DNA of 42,882 nt, taken from positions 1-42,882 of the forward strand of contig JANQOV010000093.1 in the NCBI GenBank assembly GCA_028285645.1, read 5' to 3'. The notes under the pieces were generated by a model. That model worked only from the letters and a program-made list of their open reading frames with translations, made no database searches and was not told the origin of the DNA. Source of the stretch: Hyphococcus sp. Lineage in GTDB: Bacteria > Pseudomonadota > Alphaproteobacteria > Caulobacterales > Parvularculaceae. The translations under genes and the position numbers were made by a program. Position 1 is the stretch's first letter; the number at the start of each line of letters is the position of its first letter. Shown here one piece after another: positions 8,234 to 18,264 of the stretch.

Positions 8234-9259
8234 TTATTCGTCAAACTTCTTTGCAAGATCTTCGATATTGTCCGGCGGCCAATCCGGCACGTCCATGCCA
8301 AGATGCAGCCCAAGACCCGCAAGCACTTCCTTGATCTCGTTCAAGGACTTGCGGCCGAAATTTGGCGTGCGGAGCATTTCCGCTTCGGTCTTCTGGATGA
8401 GATCGCCAATATAAACGATGTTGTCATTCTTTAGGCAGTTCGCCGAGCGAACGGACAATTCAAGTTCGTCAACCTTACGCAGCAAGGCGGGATTGAAAGG
8501 CAGTTCTTCGCGGGCGTCCCCGACGACATCCTGCTTCGGTTCATCAAAGTTAACGAAAATCTGCAATTGATCCTGAAGGATGCGCGCTGCATAGGCGGCC
8601 GCGTCTTCCGGCGTCACAGAGCCGTCGGTTTCAATTTCCATTGTCAGTTTGTCGTAATCGAGAACCTGACCTTCGCGGGTGTTTTCGACCCGATAGGCAA
8701 CGCGCGTTACCGGGCTGTAAAGACTGTCGACCGGCACCAGACCAATCGGCGCATCTTCCGGACGGTTCTGCTCCGCCGGCGCGTAGCCTTTGCCGGTATT
8801 GATCGTCAGCTCCATGCGCAAGGACGCGCCTTCATCGAGGTGACAGATCACATGGTTTTTGTTGAGGATCTCAACAGCGGCGGTTTCTTCAATGTCACCC
8901 GCGGTTACGAGACCGGGCGTATCTTTTTTCAGAACAAGGCGTTTTGGCCCGTCTGCGTGCATCCGCAGAGCGAGCTGTTTCACGTTCAGCACAATGTCCG
9001 TTACGTCCTCGCGAACGCCGGGAATCGATGAGAATTCATGGACAACACCGTCAATCTGGATCGACGTGACAGCCGCGCCCTGAAGCGAAGACATCAGGAT
9101 ACGGCGCAAGGCGTTGCCGAGCGTCAGGCCAAAGCCCCGCTCAAGCGGCTGAGCAGTGATGGTTGCCTTCGACAGGGGATCGGCCCCCGGCTTCACTTCG
9201 AGCTTGCTCGGACGGATTAATTCTTGCCAGTTTTTCTCAAGCACTTGCGATGACTCCAT
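8234..9259 (-). CDS. rpoA: RNA polymerase subunit alpha
   Basis: The 341-residue protein has the assembly domain (about 1-235, with [23 protein letters not shown]) and the C-terminal DNA-binding domain (about 255-320, with [11 protein letters not shown], containing the arginine that contacts UP elements, and [16 protein letters not shown]). The frame is open to 9328, but that start would overlap rps[12 protein letters not shown] at 9259 fits the family N-terminus. It lies between rpsK and rplQ as in other alpha operons. rpsD, present in the enteric operon, is absent, as is usual in alphaproteobacteria. Confidence 0.97.
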   Translation of the reverse strand: MESSQVLEKNWQELIRPSKLEVKPGADPLSKATITAQPLERGFGLTLGNALRRILMSSLQGAAVTSIQIDGVVHEFSSIPGVREDVTDIVLNVKQLALRMHADGPKRLVLKKDTPGLVTAGDIEETAAVEILNKNHVICHLDEGASLRMELTINTGKGYAPAEQNRPEDAPIGLVPVDSLYSPVTRVAYRVENTREGQVLDYDKLTMEIETDGSVTPEDAAAYAARILQDQLQIFVNFDEPKQDVVGDAREELPFNPALLRKVDELELSVRSANCLKNDNIVYIGDLIQKTEAEMLRTPNFGRKSLNEIKEVLAGLGLHLGMDVPDWPPDNIEDLAKKFDE

Positions 9260-9293
9260 AGGATTTAATCGCCCTCTGTTCGTTGTGTTTTCG

Positions 9294-9686
9294 TTAGACG
9301 CGGCGCCGCTTGCGCGGGCGCGTTCCATTATGCGGGATCGGGGTAACGTCGCGGATCATCTGCACCACGAGGCCGGCGGACTGCAGCGCGCGAAGGGCGC
9401 TTTCCCGGCCGGAACCAGGCCCGCGCACTTCAACATTGACCGTTTTCATGCCGTGTTCGATGGCTTTGTTTGCTGCGTCTTCTGCAGCGAGCTGCGCCGC
9501 ATACGGCGTCGACTTCCGCGAGCCTTTAAAACCCATCCCGCCTGCTGACGACCAGGAGATCGCGTTCCCCTGCTCATCAGTGATCGTCACCATGGTGTTG
9601 TTGAAAGACGCGTTCACATGAACAACGCCTGACGAAATGTTCTTTTTCTGACGACGCTTAACGCGCGCTGCTGGAGGTTTAGCCAT
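9294..9686 (-). CDS. rpsK: 30S ribosomal protein S11
   Basis: This 130-residue protein has the S11 blocks [43 protein letters not shown] and [17 protein letters not shown], and ends in the basic [13 protein letters not shown] tail. S11 lines the 30S platform near the mRNA exit. The length is normal. It starts 12 bases after the rpsM stop and precedes rpoA. Confidence 0.97.
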   Translation of the reverse strand: MAKPPAARVKRRQKKNISSGVVHVNASFNNTMVTITDEQGNAISWSSAGGMGFKGSRKSTPYAAQLAAEDAANKAIEHGMKTVNVEVRGPGSGRESALRALQSAGLVVQMIRDVTPIPHNGTRPRKRRRV

Positions 9687-9698
9687 GGCGCAGGTTCC

Positions 9699-10067
9699 TT
9701 ATTTCTTCTTGCCGGCAATCGGCTTGGCTGGCCCCTTGCGCGTGCGCGCGTTGGTGTGCGTGCGCTGACCGCGAACCGGCAGACCACGGCGGTGACGAAG
9801 GCCGCGATAGCAAGCCTGGTCCATCAATCGCTTGATGTTGACGGCGACTTCCCGCCGCAAATCACCTTCCACCATATAGTCGCGGTCGATGGTTTCACGA
9901 ATTTGCAACACCTCTGCGTCGGAAAGGTCCTGCACCCGGCGCTCCGCAGGGATGTTCACCTTCTCACAGATCTCAGCGGCCTTCGCCGCGCCGATCCCGT
10001 GAATATAACGCAGCGCAATCTCAACACGCTTGTTCGTCGGTATGTTGACGCCAGCAATCCGAGCCAC
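9699..10067 (-). CDS. rpsM: 30S ribosomal protein S13
   Basis: The 122-residue protein starts [26 protein letters not shown], has the helix-two-turn-helix region and ends with the [25 protein letters not shown] signature that contacts the P-site tRNA. A good SD (GAGGAAG) precedes the ATG. It is the first gene of the alpha operon section and has its own promoter upstream (10202-10229), within the 180-base gap after adk. rpmJ is not found between secY and rpsM. Confidence 0.97.
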   Translation of the reverse strand: MARIAGVNIPTNKRVEIALRYIHGIGAAKAAEICEKVNIPAERRVQDLSDAEVLQIRETIDRDYMVEGDLRREVAVNIKRLMDQACYRGLRHRRGLPVRGQRTHTNARTRKGPAKPIAGKKK

Positions 10068-10181
10068 TTCGACTTCCTCTTTTGTTCCGCACCATCCGCC
10101 GCCAGACGGCTGGTGATCTCAGCTTCAATGCAATGAAGCCCGCTACGGCGCACCTAAAACCGGGGCCGGGCGAGCTCTACT

Positions 10182-10194
10182 CCGAATGGCGGAA
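10182..10194 (-). promoter_or_regulatory. 13-base motif in rpsM leader, shared with rpsL leader
   Basis: On the minus strand TTCCGCCATTCGG occurs here and again at 26331-26343. Both copies begin 13 bases after the start of a TAT-rich hexamer (TATATG here, TATGTG there). The copies can form a small hairpin TCCG-CCATT-CGGA (CGGG at the other site). It lies at or just after the expected transcription start of the rpsM promoter. The function is unknown. Confidence 0.5.
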
Positions 10195-10201
10195 GGGCGT
10201 A

Positions 10202-10229
10202 CATATAGCTACGCCGAACCCGCCGTCAA
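10202..10229 (-). promoter_or_regulatory. Probable promoter of rpsM-rpsK-rpoA-rplQ
   Basis: On the minus strand TTGACG (10224-10229) is followed after 16 bases by TATATG (10202-10207). Both resemble the sigma-70 consensus. It lies in the 180-base gap between adk and rpsM and would give a leader of roughly 128 nt, allowing the alpha section to be transcribed separately from the spc section. Confidence 0.6.
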
Positions 10230-10247
10230 CCAGTCTCGCAAGCGATT

Positions 10248-10838
10248 TTATCGCTTTATTTCGTCCAATCTGGCAGCGATCTCAGCAGAAACTGCTTCAA
10301 TGCCCCCCATTCCGTCTACACCCTTCAATTTGCTCTGTTTTTCGTAATAGGGGATCAGCGGCGCCGTCTGCTCGCCATAGACCCCAAGGCGCTTTTTAAA
10401 GGTTTCCTCATTGTCATCCTCGCGCACCGGATCGCCCCGCTCTTCGGCCTCTCTGATACGGTTGCGCAGCCGGTCAACAAGCGCTTCCTGGTCGACGCGT
10501 AACTCAACGACGATATCGACCTGGCGCTCCTTCTTCTCAAGCATGGCGTCGAGCATCTCAGCTTGCGCCACGGTCCTCGGAAAGCCGTCCAGGAGGAAGC
10601 CCGGCGCGCAATCTTCAGCCTCAATGCGCTCTTCAACGATCGCCGCAACGATCTCGTCCGAGACCAATTCGCCGCTATCGATGATGGCCTTCACCTTCTT
10701 ACCGACCGGCGTGCCGGCGGCGACTGCCCCGCGCAACATGTCACCGGTCGAAAGCTGCGGGATGCCGTATTTCTCGACGATGAACGCCGCTTGCGTACCC
10801 TTACCGGCGCCCGGCGGGCCGAGAAAGACCACGATCAT
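10248..10838 (-). CDS. adk: Adenylate kinase (short-LID form)
   Basis: Adk catalyses ATP + AMP = 2 ADP. The 196-residue protein has the P-loop GPPGAGKGT (7-15), the AMP-binding STGDMLR block (31-37) and GFLLDGFPRTVAQAEML. The LID is the short type: the segment between LVDRLRNRI and EETFKKRL is only about 18 residues and has no zinc cysteines, so the protein is shorter than the 214-residue enteric enzyme. Its start overlaps the secY stop by ATGA. A 7-bp hairpin overlaps its stop codon but has no T-tract. Confidence 0.96.
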   Translation of the reverse strand: MIVVFLGPPGAGKGTQAAFIVEKYGIPQLSTGDMLRGAVAAGTPVGKKVKAIIDSGELVSDEIVAAIVEERIEAEDCAPGFLLDGFPRTVAQAEMLDAMLEKKERQVDIVVELRVDQEALVDRLRNRIREAEERGDPVREDDNEETFKKRLGVYGEQTAPLIPYYEKQSKLKGVDGMGGIEAVSAEIAARLDEIKR

Positions 10839-12175
10839 CGCCGGCCTCCTCTCAGCTTCGATTTCTTGATCAGCGACTCATATTGCTGCGCCACCAGATG
10901 CCCCTGGATTTGGGACACGGTGTCGAGCGTTACCGAGACCACAATGAGCAATGACGTGCCGCCGATATAGACCGGGATCGATTGCGAATAACTCGCCTTT
11001 AAAACCTCCGGCAAAATACAAACGAAGGTAAGATAAAGCGCGCCGATCACCGTCAGGCGCGTCAGCACGTAATCGAGATATTCCGCCGTGCGAGCGCCGG
11101 GGCGATAGCCCTGAATAAAGCCGCCATATTTTTTGAGATTGTCCGACACGTCTTCTACGTTGAAGACAACGGATGTGTAGATGAAGGTAAAGCCGATAAT
11201 CAAAAACGCATAAAGCGCGATATAAAGCGGTTGTTGCGGCGCAAACATGAACGTTAAGTCCTGCAGCCAACGCGGAGAGTTATCGCCGACGGCACCCGCC
11301 GCAGTCGCCGGCAACAAGAGCAGTGATGACGCAAAAATCGGCGGGATAACGCCTGAAACATTGAGCTTCAGCGGCAGGTGCGATTTTTCGCCCTGGGTCA
11401 TGCGCTGACCCACTTGCCGGCGCGGATATTGAACAAGAATGCGCCGCTGCGAACGCTCGATGAACACAACAAATGCGATGAGCGCCAAAGCAAGAATGGC
11501 GATGATAACGATCGCGCCACCGCCGACGCCGGCGCCGGTCCGGCCCTGATCAAGGAGGCCCGCAATCGCCCGCGGCAGCTCCGCGACAATCCCTGCGAAA
11601 ATGATCAGCGAAACGCCGTTACCGACGCCGCGCGCAGTAATCTGTTCGCCAAGCCATAAGAGGAACATGACGCCGCCGACCAGTGTCACAACAGTGGTGA
11701 GTAAAAAGAACGGTCCGGGATTGCTGACAACGCCGGCTTGCGCTTGCAAGCTAACGGCGATGAAGTAGCCCTGCATGGTGGCGAGGAAGACCGTTAGATA
11801 ACGCGTATATTGGTTGATCTGGCGCCGGCCCTGTTCGCCTTCTTTCTTGATCGCTTCAAGTGAGGGGATCACCGCGGACATCAACTGCATGATAATCGAC
11901 GCGGAAATGTACGGCATGATGTTGAGCGCAAAGATCGCCATGCGCTCAACTGCGCCGCCGGCGAAAATGTTAAGCGTACCCAACAAACCGCTTTGCTGAC
12001 TTTGAAAGCCCCGCGAAAACGCCTCGGGATCGATACCCGGGATCGGCACGAAAGTGCCAAAACGATAAACGATCAACGCGCCAAGCGTGAACAGGAGGCG
12101 CTTTTTCAGTTCCTCCGCCTTGGCGAAGGACGAAAAGTTGATGTTCGAGGCGAACTGTTCTGCTGCGGATGTCAT
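10835..12175 (-). CDS. secY: Protein translocase subunit SecY
   Basis: The 446-residue membrane protein forms the SecYEG translocation channel. About ten hydrophobic segments are visible, starting after the amphipathic N-terminus at LLFTLGALIVYRFGTFVPIPGID, which is a family signature. The plug region and the cytoplasmic loop with RRILVQYPRRQVGQRM are present, as is KKYGGFIQGYRPGARTAEYLD. It lies between rplO and adk, the normal spc order. The 76-base gap before it holds no clear SD, so coupling to rplO is possible. Confidence 0.97.
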   Translation of the reverse strand: MTSAAEQFASNINFSSFAKAEELKKRLLFTLGALIVYRFGTFVPIPGIDPEAFSRGFQSQQSGLLGTLNIFAGGAVERMAIFALNIMPYISASIIMQLMSAVIPSLEAIKKEGEQGRRQINQYTRYLTVFLATMQGYFIAVSLQAQAGVVSNPGPFFLLTTVVTLVGGVMFLLWLGEQITARGVGNGVSLIIFAGIVAELPRAIAGLLDQGRTGAGVGGGAIVIIAILALALIAFVVFIERSQRRILVQYPRRQVGQRMTQGEKSHLPLKLNVSGVIPPIFASSLLLLPATAAGAVGDNSPRWLQDLTFMFAPQQPLYIALYAFLIIGFTFIYTSVVFNVEDVSDNLKKYGGFIQGYRPGARTAEYLDYVLTRLTVIGALYLTFVCILPEVLKASYSQSIPVYIGGTSLLIVVSVTLDTVSQIQGHLVAQQYESLIKKSKLRGGRR

Positions 12176-12251
12176 CTCAGCTATTCACTCGCGGTTTTTG
12201 GGGCCCCGGCCAACTTGCCATGTGGCGCCCGCAGGACGGGACTACAACCCG

Positions 12252-12731
12252 TCAGTCCGGTGTTTTCTCGGCTTTGGTCAAGGCAACGGAGCCGCCGGCC
12301 TTTTCGACAGCAGCTTTAGCAGAGGCCGATGCATGAACGACTTGAAGGTCAAGCTTGGCTTTTAACTCGCCAACGCCCAGCAAACGCACACCGTCCAGCG
12401 CCCGGCGAATAACGCCTGCCTCAATCAATGCTTCAGCATTGACGGGCTTGCCGGCGTCGAGCTTGCCAGCGTCAACCGCCGCCTGCAGACGGCCGATATT
12501 GACTTCAACATATTTCGCTGCATTCGGCTTGTTGAAACCGCGTTTTGGGAGCCGCATATAAAGCGGCATCTGACCGCCTTCATAAGCGCGAATGCCGGAA
12601 ACACCGGACCGCGACTTTTGACCTTTTACGCCGCGTCCTGCTGTCTTGCCTTTGCCGGACCCGATGCCGCGACCAACGCGCATACGCTCTTTACGCGCGC
12701 CTTTGTTGTCCTTGAGATCGTTCAGTTTCAT
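12252..12731 (-). CDS. rplO: 50S ribosomal protein L15
   Basis: The 159-residue protein starts [20 protein letters not shown] and has the Gly/Lys-rich [23 protein letters not shown] block and the [17 protein letters not shown] motif of L15, a protein that threads into the 23S core. The frame is open to 12788, but the ATG at 12731 follows GAGGAAAAA, a strong ribosome site, and matches the family start. The C-terminal part is Ala/Lys-rich. Confidence 0.97.
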   Translation of the reverse strand: MKLNDLKDNKGARKERMRVGRGIGSGKGKTAGRGVKGQKSRSGVSGIRAYEGGQMPLYMRLPKRGFNKPNAAKYVEVNIGRLQAAVDAGKLDAGKPVNAEALIEAGVIRRALDGVRLLGVGELKAKLDLQVVHASASAKAAVEKAGGSVALTKAEKTPD

Positions 12732-12797
12732 TTTTTCCTCGACTTTCGACGGACAAGCCGCCTCGCCTTTAAAGCGCTGATATCTCAATTCACACGC

Positions 12798-12986
12798 TTA
12801 CTCTTCAACAATCTCCACCATGTGAGAGACTTTTCTAATCATACCGCGTACGGAGGGCGTATCTTCAAGCTCCCGTTCGCGGCCGATTTTGTTGAGACCA
12901 AGACCAATCAACGTTGCGCGCTGATCTTGCGCGCGCCGGATCGGGCTTCCCGTTTGCCGTACTTTTAATGTCTTCTTTGACGCCAT
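12798..12986 (-). CDS. rpmD: 50S ribosomal protein L30
   Basis: This 62-residue protein has the L30 layout: a first beta strand [13 protein letters not shown], a central [18 protein letters not shown] helix, and the ending [20 protein letters not shown]. It is a small protein on the solvent side of the large subunit. It starts 12 bases after the rpsE stop and precedes rplO, as in other spc operons. Confidence 0.96.
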   Translation of the reverse strand: MASKKTLKVRQTGSPIRRAQDQRATLIGLGLNKIGRERELEDTPSVRGMIRKVSHMVEIVEE

Positions 12987-12998
12987 GGGTCAGCTCCT

Positions 12999-13589
12999 TT
13001 ACGCGGCGTCAGCCGGCGCTGCTTCGCCGCCGCCAGTGCGGTGCGCTAGGACTTCAGAAACTTTTTTGCCGCGCTTTGCCGCAATCGAGCGCGGGCTGGT
13101 CTGGTTCTGCAGCGCATTCACGGTGGCGCGCACCATGTTGTAGGGGTTGGACGTGCCGATGGATTTCGCAACGACGTCCTGCACGCCAAGGGTTTCAAAA
13201 ATCGCGCGCATCGGACCGCCCGCGATAATGCCCGTACCCGCCGGGGCCGCGCGCAAGACAACTTTGCCTGCGCCCCAACGTCCGTGGGCGTCGTGATGCA
13301 GCGTGCGGCCTTCGCGCAAGGGTACGCGGATAAGATTGCGCTTTGCTTCTTGCGCCGCCTTGCGGATCGCTTCCGGCACCTCGCGGGCCTTACCCTTGCC
13401 GAAGCCTACACGGCCCTTCTGGTCGCCGACGACGACAAGCGCCGCAAAACCGAAATTCTTACCGCCTTTAACAACCTTAGCGACACGGTTGATCGCAACG
13501 AGCTTATCAACGAACTCGTCGCGCTCTTCGCGTTCGCCGCGTCCCCGGCCTCGCCCTCGATTTTCGTTACGTCCGCCTTCGCGCGCCAT
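12999..13589 (-). CDS. rpsE: 30S ribosomal protein S5
   Basis: The 196-residue protein has an unusual N-terminal [16 protein letters not shown] stretch, then the S5 core: [45 protein letters not shown], and the C-terminal [15 protein letters not shown] and [12 protein letters not shown] blocks. S5 acts in translational accuracy and at the mRNA entry channel. Residues linked to spectinomycin resistance in E. coli lie in the VVKGGKNFG loop, which looks wild-type. Confidence 0.97.
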   Translation of the reverse strand: MAREGGRNENRGRGRGRGEREERDEFVDKLVAINRVAKVVKGGKNFGFAALVVVGDQKGRVGFGKGKAREVPEAIRKAAQEAKRNLIRVPLREGRTLHHDAHGRWGAGKVVLRAAPAGTGIIAGGPMRAIFETLGVQDVVAKSIGTSNPYNMVRATVNALQNQTSPRSIAAKRGKKVSEVLAHRTGGGEAAPADAA

Positions 13590-13600
13590 ACCGCTTCTCC

Positions 13601-13966
13601 TCAGAAATTCAAGCCGGCTTCACGCGCGGCCTCTGCGAGCGCGCGAACACGCCCATGATACATATACCCGCCGCGATCAAAGACGACGTCTTTGACGCCA
13701 GCCGCAATTGCGCGTTCAGCGATCGCCTTGCCAACCTTCGCCGCAGCTTCCTTTTTCGCGTCGTCATTCACTTCTTTGCGCAACGCCTCATCGAGACTTG
13801 ACGCGAATGCCAATGTCTTGCCCTGGCGATCATCAATGATCTGTGCGGAAATATTCTTCGACGAACGGAACACCGACAGCCGCGGACGACCGCCCGAAAC
13901 GCGTGCGATTTTCCCGCGCGTACGCTTCGCACGATTTTGTTTTTTGATGTGCTCCAGGGCGGCCAT
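13601..13966 (-). CDS. rplR: 50S ribosomal protein L18
   Basis: The 121-residue protein binds 5S rRNA together with L5. A basic N-terminus ([13 protein letters not shown]) leads to [62 protein letters not shown] at the C-terminus, all standard L18 blocks. Normal length, between rplF and rpsE. Confidence 0.97.
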   Translation of the reverse strand: MAALEHIKKQNRAKRTRGKIARVSGGRPRLSVFRSSKNISAQIIDDRQGKTLAFASSLDEALRKEVNDDAKKEAAAKVGKAIAERAIAAGVKDVVFDRGGYMYHGRVRALAEAAREAGLNF

Positions 13967-13991
13967 GATCCAAATTCCTTATCGCGAAGCG

Positions 13992-14525
13992 TTACTTCTT
14001 CTTGCCTTCCTTACGGAAGATATATTCGTCAGCGTATTTGACGCCCTTGCCTTTGTAGGGTTCCGGCGGACGGAACGCCCTGATCTCAGCAGCCGTTTGA
14101 CCGACCTTTTGCTTGTCGATCCCGGTCACCACCACCTCTGTTGGCTTCGGCGTCGTAATCTTGATGCCATCAGGCAGCGGATAATCGATCTCGTGGCTGT
14201 AACCGAGCGCCAGGTTAAGGGTATTGCCCTTCATCTGCGCGCGATAACCAACGCCGACCAGCTCAAGGGATTTCGTGAACTCGTTGGCGACGCCATCGAC
14301 CATGTTGGCGATGCGCGTGCGGCTCATGCCCCACATGGAACGCGCAGACTTTGAGTTATCAAGCGGCTTGACCTCGATCTCGCCATCCGCCAACGCAACC
14401 GAACAGAGTTCGTTGACGACGAAATCAAGCTCGCCTTTCGGGCCTTTCGCGCGCACCGTTTGGCCGTCAACCGTTACGGTAACGCCGCTAGGCACAGCAA
14501 TTGGTTTCTTTCCGATGCGGGACAT
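13992..14525 (-). CDS. rplF: 50S ribosomal protein L6
   Basis: The 177-residue protein starts [15 protein letters not shown] and has two repeated L6 domains, the second containing [14 protein letters not shown] and the conserved [14 protein letters not shown] motif near the C-terminus. L6 sits near the factor-binding site by the sarcin-ricin loop. The frame is open to 14579 but would overlap rpsH; the ATG at 14525 gives the usual 177 residues. Confidence 0.97.
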   Translation of the reverse strand: MSRIGKKPIAVPSGVTVTVDGQTVRAKGPKGELDFVVNELCSVALADGEIEVKPLDNSKSARSMWGMSRTRIANMVDGVANEFTKSLELVGVGYRAQMKGNTLNLALGYSHEIDYPLPDGIKITTPKPTEVVVTGIDKQKVGQTAAEIRAFRPPEPYKGKGVKYADEYIFRKEGKKK

Positions 14526-14544
14526 GGGTCTCGCTCCTAATTCC

Positions 14545-14943
14545 TTAGTAAACCTGGCACAAAACTTCGCCGCCGACATTGGCGTCGCGCGCCGCCGTGT
14601 CTGACATCACGCCCTTGGGCGTTGACACGATCGAAATTCCAAGACCGTTACGCACCGATGGCAAATCCCCGACAGAGGAATAAACCCTGCGGCCCGGCTT
14701 TGAGACGCGCTTAATCTTTTGAATGACCGGCGCGCCTTCGAAATATTTAAGCTCGACATCGAAGGAAGGCTTTTCGCCGGTTTTTTCGACGCGCGAATAG
14801 CCGCGAATATACCCTTCAGACTCGAGCACATCGAGCACCCAGCCGCGCAGCTTTGAAGCCGGCACAGTCAAGGACGAGTGACGACGCATTTGCGCGTTGC
14901 GAATACGCGTAATCAAATCGCCGATAGGATCGTTGATAGCCAT
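14545..14943 (-). CDS. rpsH: 30S ribosomal protein S8
   Basis: The 132-residue protein begins [18 protein letters not shown] and ends with [33 protein letters not shown], the S8 RNA-binding signature. S8 is a primary 16S binder and in E. coli is the translational repressor of the spc operon, acting at the rplE start. The equivalent site here would be at the rplX-rplE junction, where the genes overlap by 8 bases. I did not recognise an S8-like target there. Confidence 0.97.
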   Translation of the reverse strand: MAINDPIGDLITRIRNAQMRRHSSLTVPASKLRGWVLDVLESEGYIRGYSRVEKTGEKPSFDVELKYFEGAPVIQKIKRVSKPGRRVYSSVGDLPSVRNGLGISIVSTPKGVMSDTAARDANVGGEVLCQVY

Positions 14944-14958
14944 ACTGTCTTGGCCTCC

Positions 14959-15264
14959 TTACCAGCTGGACTTTATGAGGCCAGGCACTTTGCCTTGCGA
15001 CCCCAGTTCACGCAGAGCAATCCGCGACATTTTGAGTTTGCGATAAAAGCCGCGCGGCCGGCCCGTGACCAGGCAGCGATTGCGGATGCGCGTTTTGGAA
15101 GAGTTGCGCGGAAGCTCTGCGAGCTTCAGCACCGCATTAAAGCGCTCCTCCGCTTCGAGATCCTTATTGTTGATGATCTCTTTCAGTTTTGCGCGCTTCG
15201 CCTCATGCTGTTCCGCTAATCTGCGGCGCTTGAGATCCCGCTCAACCATTGCCTTCTTCGCCAT
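14959..15264 (-). CDS. rpsN: 30S ribosomal protein S14 (zinc-free long form)
   Basis: The 101-residue protein starts [16 protein letters not shown] and ends [21 protein letters not shown] and the KSSW terminus of S14. It lacks the CxxC pairs of the zinc-binding short form, so it is the long zinc-independent type expected in alphaproteobacteria. The frame is open to 15315; the ATG at 15264 follows GAGAGGAGAAAAC, a very good ribosome site. Confidence 0.97.
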   Translation of the reverse strand: MAKKAMVERDLKRRRLAEQHEAKRAKLKEIINNKDLEAEERFNAVLKLAELPRNSSKTRIRNRCLVTGRPRGFYRKLKMSRIALRELGSQGKVPGLIKSSW

Positions 15265-15332
15265 GTTTTCTCCTCTCAAGCCGGTTTCCAACGGATCTGG
15301 ACCTGGCTCAAACAATAACCTCTACATTCGAT

Positions 15333-15893
15333 CTAGTTGCGGAACGGAAAGTTCAACTCGCGCAACAATTCCCGCGCTTCGTCATCAGTCTTTGCTGACG
15401 TACAAACGATGATGTCCATGCCGCGGATTTTATCCACCTTGTCGTAATCAATCTCCGGAAACACGATGTGCTCCTTAAGGCCCATTGCAAAGTTACCGCG
15501 ACCGTCAAAGCTTTTCGGCGACAGACCGCGAAAGTCTCTAACGCGCGGCAATGCGATTGTAATGAGCCGGTCGAGAAATTCGTACATCCGGTCTTTGCGC
15601 AACGTGACTTTAACGCCAATCGCCATTCCGTCCCGCAGCTTGAAACCAGCTATCGACTTTTTGGCTTTCGTTACGACCGGCCGCTGACCAGCGATCAGCA
15701 TAAGATCTTCAAACGCCGCATCGACCGCTTTACGGTCATTAACCGCATCGCCAACGCCCATATTGATCACAACTTTCTCAAGCTGCGGCGTCATCATCTT
15801 GTTCGCATAGCCGAACTTCTCGTTTAGCCTGCTTGCGATAACGTCATTATACTGCGTTTTCAGGCGCGGTTGATATGTCTCTGTATCAGCCAT
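15333..15893 (-). CDS. rplE: 50S ribosomal protein L5
   Basis: The 186-residue L5 binds 5S rRNA and forms part of the bridge to the 30S head. Visible blocks are [61 protein letters not shown] and [15 protein letters not shown]. The length is slightly above the E. coli form. Its start lies 8 bases inside rplX, a sign of translational coupling. Confidence 0.97.
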   Translation of the reverse strand: MADTETYQPRLKTQYNDVIASRLNEKFGYANKMMTPQLEKVVINMGVGDAVNDRKAVDAAFEDLMLIAGQRPVVTKAKKSIAGFKLRDGMAIGVKVTLRKDRMYEFLDRLITIALPRVRDFRGLSPKSFDGRGNFAMGLKEHIVFPEIDYDKVDKIRGMDIIVCTSAKTDDEARELLRELNFPFRN

Positions 15894-16200
15894 CGATCAC
15901 CTCACCGGACCGCTTTGCGACCCGTACTTTTTTGTCTCCGTCGATCTTGAAACCAACGCGTGTCGGCTTGCCGGTATCCGGGTCCTTAAGCGCGACGTTT
16001 GAAATGTGCATCGACGCTTCGCGCGAGATAATGCCGCCCTGTTCCGTCTGTGTCTGACGCTGGTGTTTTTTGATCATGTTGACGCCGCGCACGATGATGC
16101 GGTCTTCCTTCGGTAACACCGTCAACACTTCGCCTTCCGCGCCCCGGTCTTTGCCAGCCAGTACGACGACCTTGTCGCCTTTTTTTATTTTCGCAGCCAT
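15886..16200 (-). CDS. rplX: 50S ribosomal protein L24
   Basis: The 104-residue protein has a KOW motif at the N-terminus ([22 protein letters not shown]), then [14 protein letters not shown] and [19 protein letters not shown]24 starts assembly of the large subunit by binding domain I of 23S rRNA. It follows rplN after two bases and overlaps rplE by eight. Confidence 0.97.
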   Translation of the reverse strand: MAAKIKKGDKVVVLAGKDRGAEGEVLTVLPKEDRIIVRGVNMIKKHQRQTQTEQGGIISREASMHISNVALKDPDTGKPTRVGFKIDGDKKVRVAKRSGEVIDG

Positions 16201-16202
16201 GA

Positions 16203-16571
16203 TTACAAAACCTCCGGCGCAAGCGACACAATCTTCATGTGACGCGCAGCCCGTAATTCCCGTGTCACCGGACCAAAAATCCGCGTGCCGATGGGTTCTT
16301 TGTTATTGTTGATCAGAACGGCCGCATTGTTATCGAACCTGATGACCGACCCATCACGACGTTTGATATCCTTTGCGGTGCGCACCACAACGGCCTTCAT
16401 GACCTGACCTTTTTTCACGCGCCCGCGCGGAATCGCTTCCTTCACGGAAACAACAATCACATCGCCGACGCCCGCATATTTGCGCTTCGCGCCGCCCAGC
16501 ACTTTGATGCACTGAACGCGCTTTGCGCCTGAATTATCGGCGACGTCCAAATTTGTCTGCATCTGGATCAT
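16203..16571 (-). CDS. rplN: 50S ribosomal protein L14
   Basis: The 122-residue protein begins [27 protein letters not shown] and contains [20 protein letters not shown] and [13 protein letters not shown], the standard L14 blocks. L14 forms an intersubunit bridge. It opens the spc section. The 69 bases before it (after rpsQ) have no obvious promoter, so transcription probably continues from the S10 section. Confidence 0.97.
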   Translation of the reverse strand: MIQMQTNLDVADNSGAKRVQCIKVLGGAKRKYAGVGDVIVVSVKEAIPRGRVKKGQVMKAVVVRTAKDIKRRDGSVIRFDNNAAVLINNNKEPIGTRIFGPVTRELRAARHMKIVSLAPEVL

Positions 16572-16640
16572 GTTAGATCCTCCTCATGGGGCTGAGCCCG
16601 CTTTTCTCAATTGCGCTGCAACCTTGCGGCCGCCTGCGCT

Positions 16641-16883
16641 CTAATCCTTCGACCCTGCGCCGATGACTTCCCATCGCTTCAGCTTCGACTTCGGCGCGCA
16701 TTCCTGGATGCGAACGAGATCGCCCACCTTGAATTTGTTCGCATCATCATGCGCATGAAACCGATTGGACCGGCGCATGGTCTTTTTCAAAAGCGGATGG
16801 GTAAAAATCCGCTCGACTTTAACGACAACGGTCTTGTCGCCCTTGTCGCTCACCACCGGTCCCTGAAGAATGCGTTTCGGCAT
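16641..16883 (-). CDS. rpsQ: 30S ribosomal protein S17
   Basis: The 80-residue protein starts [21 protein letters not shown] and has [20 protein letters not shown] and the closing strand [20 protein letters not shown], all typical of S17, an early 16S-binding protein. It is the last gene of the S10 section. Confidence 0.97.
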   Translation of the reverse strand: MPKRILQGPVVSDKGDKTVVVKVERIFTHPLLKKTMRRSNRFHAHDDANKFKVGDLVRIQECAPKSKLKRWEVIGAGSKD

Positions 16884-16901
16884 CGTTAACTCGCTCTATT
16901 C

Positions 16902-17102
16902 CTAATTTGCGCTTTGCGCATTTTTCTCGCCAAGGATCGTTTTGACGCGTGCAATATCCCGCCGTACCTCACCGATCCGCGCTGTCTTTTCCAACTGACC
17001 CGACGCTTTTTGAAAGCGCAGGTTGAACTGTTCCTTCTTCAACTGAATGAGCTTGTCTTTCAGTTCGTCCGTCGTCATGTCGCGTACTTCGCCGGCTTTC
17101 AT
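16902..17102 (-). CDS. rpmC: 50S ribosomal protein L29
   Basis: The 66-residue two-helix protein starts [18 protein letters not shown] and contains the signature [22 protein letters not shown] and [13 protein letters not shown]29 lies at the peptide exit tunnel next to L23, where SRP and trigger factor dock. The frame is open to 17168 but that would overlap rplP; the ATG at 17102 follows GGGAGAAGG. Confidence 0.97.
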   Translation of the reverse strand: MKAGEVRDMTTDELKDKLIQLKKEQFNLRFQKASGQLEKTARIGEVRRDIARVKTILGEKNAQSAN

Positions 17103-17112
17103 GGCCTTCTCC

Positions 17113-17526
17113 CTACTCGCCGACGCGCGTGATGATGCGCGTCTTGATCGGTAGTTTCGCAGCGCCAAGCGACAAGGCTTCGCGCGCGACTTCGTCCGTT
17201 ACGCCGTCGATTTCGAACATGATCCGGCCAGGCTTTACTTTCGCCGCCCAATATTCGACCGAACCCTTGCCTTTACCCATGCGCACTTCGGTCGGCTTTT
17301 TCGAGACCGGCACGTCAGGAAAGACACGAATCCAGACGCGGCCCGCCCGTTTCATGGCGCGCGTGATCGCCCGGCGCGTCGCTTCAATCTGGCGCGCGGT
17401 AATCCGCTCCGGCTCAAGGGCTTTAAGGCCGTGCGAACCGAAATTAAGTTCCGTTCCGCCTTTGGCGACGCCTTTGATGCGCCCCTTGTGCATCTTGCGG
17501 AATTTTGTCTTCTTTGGCTGCAGCAT
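17113..17526 (-). CDS. rplP: 50S ribosomal protein L16
   Basis: The 137-residue protein begins [19 protein letters not shown], followed by [44 protein letters not shown] and MFEIDGV, the L16 signature blocks. L16 helps place tRNA in the A site. The [11 protein letters not shown] region contains the arginine-flanked segment that is hydroxylated by YcfD in enterics. Normal length. Confidence 0.97.
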   Translation of the reverse strand: MLQPKKTKFRKMHKGRIKGVAKGGTELNFGSHGLKALEPERITARQIEATRRAITRAMKRAGRVWIRVFPDVPVSKKPTEVRMGKGKGSVEYWAAKVKPGRIMFEIDGVTDEVAREALSLGAAKLPIKTRIITRVGE

Positions 17527-17553
17527 TTGCTACTTCTCCAAACCCTTATTCAC

Positions 17554-18264
17554 TTACGCGCGCTGTTGCTGCCGGGCTTGCCCGACACCGCCAGTTTGCG
17601 CATCAATCAGGCGTTTTTCCTGGCCCATGGGGTCATGCTCCATGATCTCGCCTTTAAAGATCCAAACCTTGACGCCGATGGCGCCATAAGTCGTGCGCGC
17701 CGTCGCAACGCCATAGTCAATGTCAGCGCGCAACGTGTGAAGCGGCACGCGGCCTTCGCGGTACCATTCCATGCGCGCAATCTCTGCACCGCCAAGACGG
17801 CCCGAGACGTTGATCCGTATGCCAAGCGCGCCCATGCGTTGCGCGGTTTGCATGGCGCGTTTCATGGCGCGGCGGAAGGCAACCCGGCGCTCAAGCTGTT
17901 GCGCGACGTTTTCTGCGACCAGCGTTGCGTCAACTTCCGGCTTGCGGATCTCAACAATGTTGAGAACCGTCTCGGATGACGAAAGCTTAGAGAGCTCCTG
18001 ACGCAGCTTTTCGATGTCTGCGCCCTTCTTGCCGATGACAACGCCCGGACGCGCCGTATAAATCGTGACGCGGCATTTCTTGTGCGGTCGCTCGATGACA
18101 ATCCGCGAGACGCCAGCCTGTGATAAGCGCTTTTCAAGATAGCGACGGATCGCCAGATCTTCATGTAGAAGATCGCCATAGGCGCCTTTATTCGCATACC
18201 AACGGCTATCCCAAGTGCGGTTGATGCCGAGGCGAAGACCGATCGGATTAACTTTCTGGCCCAT
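17554..18264 (-). CDS. rpsC: 30S ribosomal protein S3
   Basis: The 236-residue protein starts [22 protein letters not shown], has the KH domain with [14 protein letters not shown] (GxxG loop) and the C-terminal [31 protein letters not shown] block. S3 forms part of the mRNA entry channel. The start shares one base with the rplV stop (TAATG), so the two are translationally coupled. Confidence 0.97.
   Translation of the reverse strand: MGQKVNPIGLRLGINRTWDSRWYANKGAYGDLLHEDLAIRRYLEKRLSQAGVSRIVIERPHKKCRVTIYTARPGVVIGKKGADIEKLRQELSKLSSSETVLNIVEIRKPEVDATLVAENVAQQLERRVAFRRAMKRAMQTAQRMGALGIRINVSGRLGGAEIARMEWYREGRVPLHTLRADIDYGVATARTTYGAIGVKVWIFKGEIMEHDPMGQEKRLIDAQTGGVGQARQQQRA

Noticed and set aside
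10240..10256. 7-bp hairpin AAGCGAT/ATCGCTT at the adk stop, considered as a terminator
   Set aside because: On the coding (minus) strand it is followed by GCGAG, not a T-run, and the stem overlaps the end of adk.
12198..12210. GGGGCCCC palindrome in the rplO-secY gap
   Set aside because: It is a short GC palindrome without loop or T-tract and can arise by chance at this base composition.
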